NCBI RefSeq assembly: GCF_042684665.1
Contig: NZ_JBHULY010000005.1
Span: forward strand, 738,790 to 802,789
Direction: 5' to 3'
Length of the DNA: 64,000 bases
From: Jejuia rubra
GTDB lineage: Bacteria; Bacteroidota; Bacteroidia; Flavobacteriales; Flavobacteriaceae
Shown here: in pieces, positions 26,053 to 34,540 of the stretch
How the letters are laid out: each line of letters opens with the position of its first letter
Numbering within the stretch: position 1 is the stretch's first letter
Made by a program: the position numbers and the translations under genes
Notes under the pieces: model-generated
What the model saw: the letters and a program-made list of their open reading frames with translations, nothing else
The model's database searches: none
Told to the model about the DNA's origin: nothing

Positions 26053-27810
26053 CTAAGCTTCTATTCCAGAATTTACAATCCCCAACCCATCATCAATCAA
26101 ATGCCCAAATTCAGGTTTGTTCTGTTTGATGGCTTCCAAATGCTTTAAAATTTTGGTAGCCAATTCATTTTCGTTGCCTAGTACCGCCAACTCATAAAGT
26201 TCAACGGGCAATAGCCAATCGTTGGGGTGGTTTTCCATCAATGCCTCCAAAACTTTGGTTCGGGAAATGGTTCTGTTTTTGCCTTCCCGGTAATCACGTA
26301 CCTGTTGGTACAGGGCTTCCAGTTCCAATCTTTCTTTAGATTTTTTAACATGAATAGTTTGGGTGGAAGGCACGTGGGTAATCAAATCAAAGCTGTTTAA
26401 GTCCGCCGGCCCAGAAAATGCCGAAACAATATCTTTCCCAACGGCCATATCATAAACGCCCCATTCGGGTTTAAAAAGCACAGTGTCGTTATGTTTAACG
26501 GTACAATTTTTAAAACTGATCAAAATAATTTTCCCTTGAAGATTGCGTTTGCCAGTAATGATTTCACCAGAAACGGTAACACCACCCTCAAATTCTAGGG
26601 TAACCGTTTTTTCTTCATAAATGTTGTATGCCGATAAATCCCGCGGGCTCATATCTTCAATCGCAATATTGATGCCTTTCAGTTTTCCGATAGGGGAACC
26701 AAAACCTTTTTCGTGGGTGTCAGTGCCGTGCCCTACTAATTCTTTTTCGCGATAAGCCAATGCCGTTTTGCCCATAGTTTGGACGTATATTGGTTTGTTC
26801 TCATGTGCAATTACATCTGTAAAAATACCCGATATTTGAATCCCCGTACTCAATTCGACTGTTCCCAAGGCTTTGGAATCAATTAATTTTTGAACCCCCG
26901 ACAGTCCACCTTTACGTAGGGCCATGGTATTCGCGAATTCTTCTAAAATCAAACTCAAATGTGCAAAATCTGGTGTGACGAATAATTGGGGTTGGGGTTT
27001 TGTAATATCAAAATCTTTGTATGTCGCATTAATGTCATAAGGTAGTTTTTTCACCTCGTCGGTCATACACCACGCGCTTTCGCCGATGGAGGACAATAAG
27101 CCTGCGCCGTATATTTTCGGGTTTTCAACCCTGCCGATTAAACCATATTCCACCGTCCACCAATGCAGGTTTCTAATCAACGCCATTTCACTGGGCTCGC
27201 CCATATTTTGTTGAAGCTCTTCAACCTTTTGTTCTGCTTTATTAATAGCTTCTTCCGCCGAATTCGGAGCCTCTTTAATGATGGACAGATGCCTTACGGC
27301 TTCATATAATTCATAATCCTTTGCTGAGGAAATGGCTTTGCATCCAATTTCACCAAAACGCCTCAAATACTCTGCATACTCTGGATTGGCAATGATAGGC
27401 GCGTGCCCAGCACCTTCGTGAATGATGTCTGGGGCAGGCGTATATTCAATGTGTTCCAACTGTCGAATATCACTAGCGATTACAAGAACATTATAGGCCT
27501 GAAATTCCATAAAGGCATTGGGTGGAATAAAACCATCAACGGCCACAGCAGCCCATCCAATGTCTTTTAAAATACGGTTCATGCCATACATGTTCGGGAT
27601 ACTTTCGATGGAAATCCCGGTCTGCTTTAAGCCGTCCAAATAGGAATGGTGAGCCACTTTGCTCAAAAAGTCTACGTTTTTGCGCATCACATAGCGCCAA
27701 ACCGCTTGGTCGATAGCAGAATAGTCCTCATAATTTTGAGGTTTGATAAACTGCTTTAGGTGTTCTGGTAACTTTCGTAATATTTCGTTGGATTCAAAAG
27801 AATTCGACAT
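26053..27810 (-). CDS. aromatic amino acid hydroxylase with long C-terminal extension
   Basis: Starting at ATG 27810 (MSNSFESNEILRKL) the protein has 585 residues; a frame opening at 27888 adds residues that look like translated leader. The iron site is visible: His131 and His136 in HEGAGH, and Glu221 in WTVEYGL, followed by YGAGLLSSIGE, all typical of the pterin-dependent phenylalanine/tyrosine/tryptophan hydroxylase family. It should hydroxylate phenylalanine to tyrosine or a similar aromatic substrate. Known bacterial enzymes are ~260-300 aa; the last ~270 residues here form an extra region with beta-rich and helical parts of unknown job. It is divergent from a bestrophin gene. Confidence 0.85.
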   Translation of the reverse strand: MSNSFESNEILRKLPEHLKQFIKPQNYEDYSAIDQAVWRYVMRKNVDFLSKVAHHSYLDGLKQTGISIESIPNMYGMNRILKDIGWAAVAVDGFIPPNAFMEFQAYNVLVIASDIRQLEHIEYTPAPDIIHEGAGHAPIIANPEYAEYLRRFGEIGCKAISSAKDYELYEAVRHLSIIKEAPNSAEEAINKAEQKVEELQQNMGEPSEMALIRNLHWWTVEYGLIGRVENPKIYGAGLLSSIGESAWCMTDEVKKLPYDINATYKDFDITKPQPQLFVTPDFAHLSLILEEFANTMALRKGGLSGVQKLIDSKALGTVELSTGIQISGIFTDVIAHENKPIYVQTMGKTALAYREKELVGHGTDTHEKGFGSPIGKLKGINIAIEDMSPRDLSAYNIYEEKTVTLEFEGGVTVSGEIITGKRNLQGKIILISFKNCTVKHNDTVLFKPEWGVYDMAVGKDIVSAFSGPADLNSFDLITHVPSTQTIHVKKSKERLELEALYQQVRDYREGKNRTISRTKVLEALMENHPNDWLLPVELYELAVLGNENELATKILKHLEAIKQNKPEFGHLIDDGLGIVNSGIEA

Positions 27811-27966
27811 TGTTAATTTTTGTATTGAAATAGCATTTAAAAATACGAATAATTCATCAAAATAGCTATTTTTTAACGTTTCTTTCAATTTAAGTACTTC
27901 GAATTAAATTGGGTCGACATCCTATTAAAGATTTCGATATATTTAGAACGCATAATTTGAATCGAC

Positions 27967-29070
27967 ATGTATACAAGACGCATATTTCCCATAAGGGGAG
28001 TTTTAAAATGGACACGAAGGCATATTTTTCTATTCTTATTAATTGCCTTAATCCCAGTAGTATTGTTTGATTTGTTTGGGTTGAAGTGGTTGCACGTGCC
28101 TTGGTTGCCCCTGGGCGTTTTAGGTACCGCAGTGGCATTTATTGTTAGTTTTAAAAACAATGCCTCATATGATCGCCTTTGGGAAGCCAGAAAGATCTGG
28201 GGCGGTATCGTAAATGCATCTCGCTCGTGGACCATTATGGTGAAAGATTTCATAACTAATACCCATGCGAAAAAACCACGTACGGAAATCGAACTGCAGG
28301 CTATAAAGCGTGAACTGGTCCATCGCCACGTGGCATGGCTAACAGCCCTGCGCTATCAATTGCGCAAGGACAAGCCATGGGAAATGCATCTGAAAACAGG
28401 TAAATCCAACCAGGAATTCCGAAGCAATTATTTTCGGGTGTGTGAGGATGAAATTATTGTCGAGAATGCGATACGGGATTATATTTCTGAGGAAGATTTC
28501 AATGCTATTTTTTCCAAGGGAAATCAAGCCTCCCAATTGCTGGGTATTCAGTCCAGACGTTTAAAGGAATTGATGGACGAAGGATTAATAGAGGATTTCA
28601 GACATATGGAAATGACCAATATGTTGGTGGAATTTTACACGCTCCAAGGAAAATCGGAACGTATCAAGAACTTTCCGTACCCTAGGCAGTTTGCCACATT
28701 GAACTACCTTTTTGTCTGGGTATTCATCATTTTGTTACCTTTTGGAATTATGGAAGGTTTTGAGGGTATCGGTGATCATATTTTAGAAGATTTGATGACA
28801 CATAAATCCCACACATCCTTTACGCATCGCATTCAAGAATTTATAGCAGAGCATTTTGTTTGGTTTTCGGTGCCGTTCAGTGCCTTGATTGCCTGGGTGT
28901 TCCATACGATGGAAGCTATTGGTGAAAATACCGAAAACCCATTTGAGGGTGGGCCCAATGATGTGCCAATTACCGATATGAGCCGGGGTATTGAAATAGA
29001 TATCCGTCAGTTGATTGACGACACGGATATCCCAGAACCTTATAAATGGGAAAATGATATAGTAATGTAG
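27967..29070 (+). CDS. bestrophin family anion channel
   Basis: A 367-residue bestrophin homologue: N-terminal MYTRRIFPIRG, first helices (HIFLFLLIALIPVVLFDLFGL, GVLGTAVAFIVSFKNNASYDRLWEARKIWGG), and later helices around residues 238-258 and 298-316, ending with the conserved acidic segment NPFEGGPNDVPITDMSRGIEIDIRQL. Bacterial bestrophins are pentameric ion channels of the inner membrane. The SYDRLWEAR motif is diagnostic. A nuclease gene follows after 18 bases, probably co-transcribed. Confidence 0.93.
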   Translation: MYTRRIFPIRGVLKWTRRHIFLFLLIALIPVVLFDLFGLKWLHVPWLPLGVLGTAVAFIVSFKNNASYDRLWEARKIWGGIVNASRSWTIMVKDFITNTHAKKPRTEIELQAIKRELVHRHVAWLTALRYQLRKDKPWEMHLKTGKSNQEFRSNYFRVCEDEIIVENAIRDYISEEDFNAIFSKGNQASQLLGIQSRRLKELMDEGLIEDFRHMEMTNMLVEFYTLQGKSERIKNFPYPRQFATLNYLFVWVFIILLPFGIMEGFEGIGDHILEDLMTHKSHTSFTHRIQEFIAEHFVWFSVPFSALIAWVFHTMEAIGENTENPFEGGPNDVPITDMSRGIEIDIRQLIDDTDIPEPYKWENDIVM

Positions 29071-29088
29071 CCAAAAAATTATTGAGAT

Positions 29089-29418
29089 ATGTACACGTAC
29101 AAAGCAAAAATTATCGACGTTTATGATGGCGACACTGTTACGGCGGTTGTGGATTTAGGATTTCTGCACTTTCAGGAAATGAAATTGCGCCTTTATGGTA
29201 TTGACACTCCAGAATTACGGGGAGCAGAGAAGGAGCAGGGAAAAATAGTTAGGGATATTGTTAGGGACATGATTTTGGATAAGGAGGTCACTATTCGTTC
29301 TTACAAGGATAAACAGGGGAAATACGGGCGCTATTTAGCCAATATTATCCTTGACAATGGACTAGACTTTAACCAATGGTTGGTGGACAATGGACACGCG
29401 GAGCCATATTTTCCATGA
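29089..29418 (+). CDS. staphylococcal-nuclease-like (TNase) protein
   Basis: A 109-residue SNase domain without signal peptide. Calcium ligands Asp13 and Asp39 with Thr40, and the catalytic set Arg34, Glu42 and Arg81, are all present (YDGDT, LRLYGIDTPE, GKYGRYL). It can be expected to cleave phosphodiester bonds. The protein is shorter than secreted TNases (~150 aa) but includes the complete core, so this is a compact form rather than a fragment. Spacing of 18 bases from the bestrophin gene suggests one transcript. Confidence 0.9.
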   Translation: MYTYKAKIIDVYDGDTVTAVVDLGFLHFQEMKLRLYGIDTPELRGAEKEQGKIVRDIVRDMILDKEVTIRSYKDKQGKYGRYLANIILDNGLDFNQWLVDNGHAEPYFP

Positions 29419-29433
29419 ATGGTTTTAAAAGAA

Positions 29434-29455
29434 AAAGAGGGCAATCGCCCTCTTT
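29434..29455. terminator. bidirectional hairpin terminator
   Basis: AAAGAGGGC and GCCCTCTTT with a four-base loop; T-rich on both sides. It ends the nuclease gene on + and the DUF4136 gene on -. Confidence 0.85.
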
Positions 29456-29487
29456 CTTGTACCTTTTTCTTTTATTAAGATAGGTTT

Positions 29488-30066
29488 TTATTTCTCCGTC
29501 CCAGGAGGATATTGCTCCATAATTTTGGCCACAAATTCCCTGATACGTTCTTCTTTTTTCTCAGGCTTGCTAGCTAAAAAGCCTTTGCCCATACCTTGCC
29601 AGATTAATTCTTTTTTCTTTGCATTGATCAGGTCAACAAACAATACGCCTTCGGTACGTGTAGACACAGCTGGTTGGTTCCAGCCCCAACCCCAGCCAGG
29701 ACCCCAGCCCCAGCCTCCCCAGCCCCAAGGGCCCCATCCGCCCCAACCCCAGGCGCCAGCGCCCCAAGCGTTGTTGTAAACGTCAACGCGTTGGTTCGAT
29801 TTGGTGAAAATGCTAATAAGGATATCTGGGTCTTCGGATTTGGTAAAGCCTTTGGCCATCAATTCATCCTGAATGGCCCGCAGAATACGGCGTTTGTCAA
29901 TGTCATTAATTTCAGCTTTGTCAATGCCTGTTTTAAAAAAGGCAAACGTTTTAAAATTACTGAAATCTGCCTTTTTATCGTAGTCCGTAGAAACACGAAC
30001 AGAGGAACAGGAGGTTGCAACAATCAAAAGGACAATAAGCGGTAAAGTTTTAAATATTTTTTTCAT
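29488..30066 (-). CDS. DUF4136 lipoprotein with Gly-Trp-rich insert
   Basis: Lipoprotein signal (lipobox TSC, Cys20) followed by a DUF4136 domain: VRVSTDYDKKADFSNFKTFAF at the start and RTEGVLFVDLINAKKKELIWQGMGKG near the end. Between them, residues ~100-130 are a run of GWGGWGPWGWG-type repeats. DUF4136 lipoproteins are widespread in Bacteroidota envelopes; function unknown. The insert could be a flexible surface loop. Confidence 0.88.
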   Translation of the reverse strand: MKKIFKTLPLIVLLIVATSCSSVRVSTDYDKKADFSNFKTFAFFKTGIDKAEINDIDKRRILRAIQDELMAKGFTKSEDPDILISIFTKSNQRVDVYNNAWGAGAWGWGGWGPWGWGGWGWGPGWGWGWNQPAVSTRTEGVLFVDLINAKKKELIWQGMGKGFLASKPEKKEERIREFVAKIMEQYPPGTEK

Positions 30067-30162
30067 AGCTAGGATATTTTATAAACTAAAAAGTATCAAG
30101 AATCATACCATAAACCTTGATTTTTAGGGGTTTTCATATGTTTTTATTCAATTCCTCTTTTT

Positions 30163-30210
30163 GCCTGTCCTGAGCGGTTGCCTACCAGATGGTCAGGAGG
30201 TCGAAGGGTC
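30163..30210. repeat. dispersed palindromic repeat overlapping the end of the DUF5522 gene
   Basis: CCTGTCCTGAGCGG, a variable middle, then TCAGGAGGTCGAAGGGTC. The right half provides the stop codon and last codons of the DUF5522 gene on the - strand. Confidence 0.55.
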
Positions 30211-30345
30211 GTAACCATACGGGCAATGTCTGCAGCCACTTTCACAACAGTAACCACGCTTTAAATGGTACCGCTCGGTAAAACACCGATAGCCTTCGGG
30301 GGTTAAGTAATAATCACCTTCTTCAATGGGGACAATCTTTTTCAT
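30193..30345 (-). CDS. DUF5522 family small cysteine-rich protein
   Basis: A 50-residue frame from ATG 30345 to TGA 30193. It contains DYYLTPEGYRCFTERYHLKRG followed by a cysteine cluster CCxxxCxxC (Cys33, 34, 38, 41) and PYGY, which I recognise as the DUF5522 pattern. The cysteines suggest a small metal or Fe-S site, by inference. An AAAAAGAGAT stretch precedes the start. The last residues (DPSTS) are encoded by a dispersed repeat and are probably not ancestral. Confidence 0.8.
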   Translation of the reverse strand: MKKIVPIEEGDYYLTPEGYRCFTERYHLKRGYCCESGCRHCPYGYDPSTS

Positions 30346-30421
30346 ATCTCTTTTTCAGCCTAACAAAGATATTTAAAATTAAAGAATTATTTTGTGGTTT
30401 GGTTTTTGACCTCTGTTAAAT

Positions 30422-30745
30422 ATGATATTGATTTCAAAATACATAGTGCCCAAAGGCTATAATGGTATTTCGATTTTCCCCTTCATTTTTTTACACCGAA
30501 AGGAATTGAAATTTAGCGCCACTTTGATCAATCACGAGAAAATCCATTTGAGGCAACAGCTAGAGTTATTGGTGTTACCGTTTTACATTTGGTACGGCAT
30601 CGAATTTTTGATAAGATTGATACAATTCAAAAATTGGCACAGGGCCTATCTTAATATTTCTTTTGAAAGAGAGGCATATTCCAATGAAAAGGATTTGAAG
30701 TATTTAAAAAAAAGGTCATTTTGGCGATTTTTGAAGTATAGCTAA
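30422..30745 (+). CDS. small protein with HExxH motif
   Basis: A 107-residue protein, conserved in flavobacteria as I recall, with NHEKIHLRQQLELL: an HExxH motif (His38, Glu39, His42) followed by a hydrophobic helix (LLVLPFYIWYGIEFLIRLI) and a downstream ISFEREAYSNE, where Glu82 or Glu84 could be the third zinc ligand. This layout resembles the core of membrane M56/M48-type peptidases shrunk to one helix. Protease activity is inferred only from the motif. Confidence 0.75.
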   Translation: MILISKYIVPKGYNGISIFPFIFLHRKELKFSATLINHEKIHLRQQLELLVLPFYIWYGIEFLIRLIQFKNWHRAYLNISFEREAYSNEKDLKYLKKRSFWRFLKYS

Positions 30746-30843
30746 ATTGATATAAAATGGCATCGAAGATTTTAAGGAAAAAAAATCAAAGTTCAAGGCA
30801 AAAATTTGAGACATAGCCTTTGTTATGGCGATGATTTTTAACG

Positions 30844-31827
30844 ATGAAATTTGGTTTTTTAGTCAAAAGATTCATGTTATTTTGTGTTGATTTAGCTATA
30901 TCTTCGCAAACGGTGAATTTTGAGTTTGAGCATACCAGAAATCAAAAGATTTTTCTTCCTTTTCAATCCGATGTAGAATTATACATCAAACGGGAAGATG
31001 AATTGCATGCTTTCGTGTCTGGAAATAAGTATCGAAAGTTAAAATACAATTTAAAAGAAGCCGAAAAGCTGGGCTTCGATACGCTGCTGACCTTTGGTGG
31101 TGCTTTTTCAAACCATATAGCCTCCGTAGCTTTGGCTGGCCAAATATTAGGATTCAAAGCCATTGGAGTGATTCGCGGGGAGGAGTTGAGTGCAAAAATT
31201 GATTCTAATCCCACTTTAAGTTTTGCGAGACAGAACGGAATGCGATTTAAGTTTGTGTCTCGGCAAACCTATCGAGAGAAAACCTCCGAAAGATTTTTGA
31301 CCGAATTGAAATCTCAGTTCAATAATTTTTATTTGATTCCTGAGGGAGGGACAAACGTGCTTGCGGTAAAAGGTTGCGAGGAAATATTGAGAGACGCTGA
31401 TGATAATTTCGATTTTATTTGCTGTCCGGTAGGCACTGGAGGCACTATATCCGGCCTTATAAATTGTTCAAAACCTAGTCAACAAGTTTTGGGATTTCCT
31501 GCCTTAAAAGGGGCGTTTTTGCAAGATGATATTAGTAAATTTGTGTGGAAGACTAACTGGGAGTTAATAAGGTATTATCATTTTGGTGGTTATGCCAAGG
31601 TGAATGCCGAATTAGTGGATTTCATCAATCAGTTTAAATTGGAAAATAATATTCAGTTAGACCCTATTTACACTGGTAAAATGCTGTTTGGGATTTCGGA
31701 TTTGATTAAAAAACAATATTTTCCGGCGGGCTCAAAAATATTGGCAATTCATACCGGAGGTCTTCAAGGTATCGTAGGAATGAACCAAGTATTAAAAGCG
31801 AAGAATTTACCTTTAATTGAAATTTAA
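30844..31827 (+). CDS. PLP-dependent ACC deaminase / D-cysteine desulfhydrase family protein
   Basis: The PLP lysine is Lys62 in SGNKYRKLKYNL; LTFGGAFSNHIAS binds the cofactor phosphate/carboxylate, and VGTGGTISGL is the glycine loop. Members open aminocyclopropane carboxylate or release sulfide from D-cysteine; sequence alone does not separate them. The first ~30 residues look non-homologous, so translation may begin later than the ATG at 30844 (ATG 30874 is another choice). It is directly joined to the next gene: TAA then ATG with no gap. Confidence 0.85.
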   Translation: MKFGFLVKRFMLFCVDLAISSQTVNFEFEHTRNQKIFLPFQSDVELYIKREDELHAFVSGNKYRKLKYNLKEAEKLGFDTLLTFGGAFSNHIASVALAGQILGFKAIGVIRGEELSAKIDSNPTLSFARQNGMRFKFVSRQTYREKTSERFLTELKSQFNNFYLIPEGGTNVLAVKGCEEILRDADDNFDFICCPVGTGGTISGLINCSKPSQQVLGFPALKGAFLQDDISKFVWKTNWELIRYYHFGGYAKVNAELVDFINQFKLENNIQLDPIYTGKMLFGISDLIKKQYFPAGSKILAIHTGGLQGIVGMNQVLKAKNLPLIEI

Positions 31828-32622
31828 ATGAAACGAATAGTCGTCATATTTCTTCTGGGAATTGTGTTGTTTAGTTGTGGCTCAAAAAAAACAGTGGTCA
31901 CCAAAAAATCGCAAAAAACTGAGACGGAGGAAGTCAAAGTAGTAAAGAAATCATCGGAGCCTGAGAAGGAAACCGATCCTATTAATTCCAATACAAGTCT
32001 AAGTGCGACCGAACGTTACATCGAAACCTATAAATCCATTGCCCAAAAGGAAATGACATTGTATAACATCCCGGCAAGTATCACTTTGGCGCAGGGGATT
32101 TTGGAATCTGCTTCAGGGAAAGGTAGGCTTTCAGTGCAAGCAAATAATCATTTCGGTATCAAGTGCCATACGTGGTCAGGAGCTAAAATCTATCACGATG
32201 ATAATAAAAAAGGAGAGTGCTTCCGAAAGTACAACCATGCCAAATATTCGTACAGAGACCATTCCTTGTTTTTAACCACAAGAAAACGATACGCTAGTCT
32301 TTTCGATTTAAATGTCCGTAATTATAAGGCTTGGGCAAAGGGTTTAAAAGCGGCCGGTTATGCCACGGATCGAAAGTATCCTCAAAAGTTGATTAGTTTG
32401 ATAGAGCGTTACAAATTATACAAATACGACGATGAGGTGTTGGGTGCAACAGTTTCAAGAAAAGAAAATTTTAAAGAGACGATCCATGTTGTAGCAAAAG
32501 GAGATACCTTGTATTCCATTTCCAGGTTGCACGATATTAGTGTTGAAGAACTGCAACAACAAAATAATTTAACGAGTACGACCATTTCCATTGGGCAGGT
32601 ACTTAAAATAAAAACCAAATAA
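31828..32622 (+). CDS. glucosaminidase-LysM lipoprotein (peptidoglycan hydrolase)
   Basis: Lipoprotein signal (lipobox FSC, Cys17), a Lys/Glu-rich linker, a GH73-type glucosaminidase domain (SITLAQGILESASGKG with the catalytic Glu, then NHFGIKCH and SYRDHSLFL) and one C-terminal LysM (HVVAKGDTLYSISRLHDISVEELQQQN). It should cut glycan strands of peptidoglycan from an envelope-anchored position. The ATG follows the stop of the PLP enzyme without a gap and hemL starts seven bases on, so the three form an operon though their functions are unrelated. Confidence 0.92.
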   Translation: MKRIVVIFLLGIVLFSCGSKKTVVTKKSQKTETEEVKVVKKSSEPEKETDPINSNTSLSATERYIETYKSIAQKEMTLYNIPASITLAQGILESASGKGRLSVQANNHFGIKCHTWSGAKIYHDDNKKGECFRKYNHAKYSYRDHSLFLTTRKRYASLFDLNVRNYKAWAKGLKAAGYATDRKYPQKLISLIERYKLYKYDDEVLGATVSRKENFKETIHVVAKGDTLYSISRLHDISVEELQQQNNLTSTTISIGQVLKIKTK

Positions 32623-32629
32623 ATTTCAA

Positions 32630-33916
32630 ATGATTTATCAACGAAGTAGCGCCTTGTTTGCCGAAGCGGAAAAGGTGATTCCAGGAGGTGTGAATTCGCC
32701 TGTAAGGGCGTTTAAAGGCGTGGGGGGTACTCCCATTTTTGTGAAGGAGGCGAAGGGTGCGTATTTGTACGATGAAGATGGTAATCGATTGATAGACTAC
32801 ATTAATTCCTGGGGACCGATGATTTTGGGGCATGCTTTTGAGCCTGTGGTGAAAGCCGTAGTTGAAAAGGCCAAAAAAGGCACTTCCTTTGGAATGCCGA
32901 CCGAGATTGAAACAAAAATTGCCGAATTGGCTGTTTCCATGGTCCCGAATATTGATAAAATCCGTTTTGTAAATTCAGGTACTGAAGCCTGTATGAGCGC
33001 GGTACGTTTGGCACGGGGATTTACAGGTCGAGATAAAATCATAAAATTTGCAGGCTGTTATCATGGGCATTCGGATTCGTTTTTGATTCAGGCGGGTAGT
33101 GGTGCCAGTACTTTCGGAACGCCCAATAGTCCTGGGGTAACCCAAGGCACGGCCAAGGATACTTTATTGGCGAACTACAACGATATTGAAAATGTAAAGG
33201 CCCTGATTGCATCCAATCCGAATGAAATTGCTTGTATTATTATTGAGCCCGTTGCTGGAAATATGGGATGTATTCCCCCTAAAGAAGGGTTTTTGGAAGC
33301 GCTTCGGCAATTATGTGACACAAATAGGATTTTATTGGTATTTGACGAAGTCATGACAGGGTTCAGATTGGCAAAAGGTGGAGCACAACAATTGTTCAAC
33401 ATTAATGCCGATATCGTTTGCTTTGGGAAAGTCATCGGTGGCGGGCTTCCCGTGGGAGCCTTTGCGGCCAGAAACGAAATTATGAATCATTTGGCACCAT
33501 TGGGTCCAGTGTATCAAGCAGGTACTCTAAGTGGTAATCCGTTGGCTATGGCAGCAGGTTTGGCGATGTTGACAGCGCTGAATAATGATTCAGAAATCTT
33601 CAACCGTTTAGCTGAAAAGACGGAGTATCTGCATAAAGGGATGGCAAAAGTTTTGAACGATAATAAAATTACACATACCATAAATCGCGTGGGGTCCATG
33701 ATTTCGGTACATTTTTCTGAAGGTGAAGTAACCGATTTTAATTCATCGGCTAAAGGCAACAACGCTACATTTAAAGCCTTTTTCCACGGAATGCTCAAAG
33801 AAGGCGTATATATCGCCCCAAGCGCATTTGAAACTTGGTTCATCACCGATGCACTAACCTATGAAGATTTAGATTTTACGATTAAAGCTGTCGATAAGGT
33901 GGCGCAGACTTTATAA
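32630..33916 (+). CDS. hemL: glutamate-1-semialdehyde 2,1-aminomutase
   Basis: Full-length (428 aa) class III aminotransferase fold with PLP lysine Lys267 (CFGKVIGGGLPVGAF), NSGTEA (115-120), and FDEVMTGFR (238-246). The opening GGVNSPVRAFKGVGGTP is diagnostic for HemL. It converts glutamate-1-semialdehyde into 5-aminolevulinate for haem synthesis by the C5 route in the cytosol. It is the last gene of a three-gene operon, closed by a GC-rich terminator. Confidence 0.97.
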   Translation: MIYQRSSALFAEAEKVIPGGVNSPVRAFKGVGGTPIFVKEAKGAYLYDEDGNRLIDYINSWGPMILGHAFEPVVKAVVEKAKKGTSFGMPTEIETKIAELAVSMVPNIDKIRFVNSGTEACMSAVRLARGFTGRDKIIKFAGCYHGHSDSFLIQAGSGASTFGTPNSPGVTQGTAKDTLLANYNDIENVKALIASNPNEIACIIIEPVAGNMGCIPPKEGFLEALRQLCDTNRILLVFDEVMTGFRLAKGGAQQLFNINADIVCFGKVIGGGLPVGAFAARNEIMNHLAPLGPVYQAGTLSGNPLAMAAGLAMLTALNNDSEIFNRLAEKTEYLHKGMAKVLNDNKITHTINRVGSMISVHFSEGEVTDFNSSAKGNNATFKAFFHGMLKEGVYIAPSAFETWFITDALTYEDLDFTIKAVDKVAQTL

Positions 33917-33919
33917 AAA

Positions 33920-33942
33920 AACGCCTCCAATACCGGAGGCGT
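33920..33942 (+). terminator. hairpin terminator after hemL
   Basis: AACGCCTCC pairs with GGAGGCGTT around six bases, A-rich before, T-rich after. A CACTAAACTAAATC tract follows at 33968-33981. Confidence 0.85.
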
Positions 33943-33995
33943 TCTTCGTTTTAACTATAATAAAAATCACTAAACTAAATCATCAATCAATATTT

Positions 33996-34439
33996 TTAGG
34001 CTCTTTTGCCTTTACGCTTGTTCTTGGCTTTTTCTTTCATTTTAGCATGCCTTCTAGCCTGGGCTTTTTCCCATTTCTCGTATTGCTCATCATTTAAAAT
34101 GTCTTTCATTTTTGCTTTAACGGCAATTTTATGATCCAACATTTTATTCATCATTGCTACACGCTCTTCTTTTGAGGGCTTCGTTGCCTCTGCACTTTCC
34201 TTTTTGGCTTTTCTTTCAGCCATGTGGGCTTTTCTCAATTTTGCATTTTCCAAATTAACTTGGTACACATTGTCTTGCTGGGACTTGTTCAAGTCTAAAA
34301 ATAAAGTCATCTTTTTGGTCTGAATAGTCGCCATTTCTTCAGCTGACAAGTCCATTGCTTTTTGGCCTCTTTCTTTGGCTTGGGCAGATGTCATTTGAAC
34401 TGCGAATATGGCCACGGCTAGGATTAAAAGTTTTTTCAT
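33996..34439 (-). CDS. secreted helical protein of the Spy/CpxP or DUF4890 kind
   Basis: The start at ATG 34439 (MKKLLILAVAIFAVQMTSAQ) gives a clean signal peptide; a frame from 34484 adds 15 residues of leader. The mature part (~125 aa) is helical and very basic, with MTLFLDLNKSQQDNVYQVN near the front and ILNDEQYEKWEKAQARRHAKMKEK near the end, the two L-T/S-xx-Q / Y-x-K-W elements seen in Spy-like periplasmic chaperones. It may guard envelope proteins or respond to stress. Confidence 0.78.
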   Translation of the reverse strand: MKKLLILAVAIFAVQMTSAQAKERGQKAMDLSAEEMATIQTKKMTLFLDLNKSQQDNVYQVNLENAKLRKAHMAERKAKKESAEATKPSKEERVAMMNKMLDHKIAVKAKMKDILNDEQYEKWEKAQARRHAKMKEKAKNKRKGKRA

Positions 34440-34540
34440 CGTAATAAATTTTAAGTTGTTTGATGCTTTGACTGTGAAACCCAAAAATGGTTTAAAAACA
34501 CCAGTGGCTTTAACGAGAAATTAACAAAAAGAAGAGTTCT

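Noticed and set aside
27811..28253. Extended or alternative frames upstream of the hydroxylase on the - strand
   Set aside because: They overlap the bestrophin gene or look like translated leader; ATG 27810 starts the conserved part.
29525..30045. Pro-rich frames on + over the DUF4136 gene
   Set aside because: Antisense of the Gly-Trp repeat; the - strand frame has a lipobox and a known domain.
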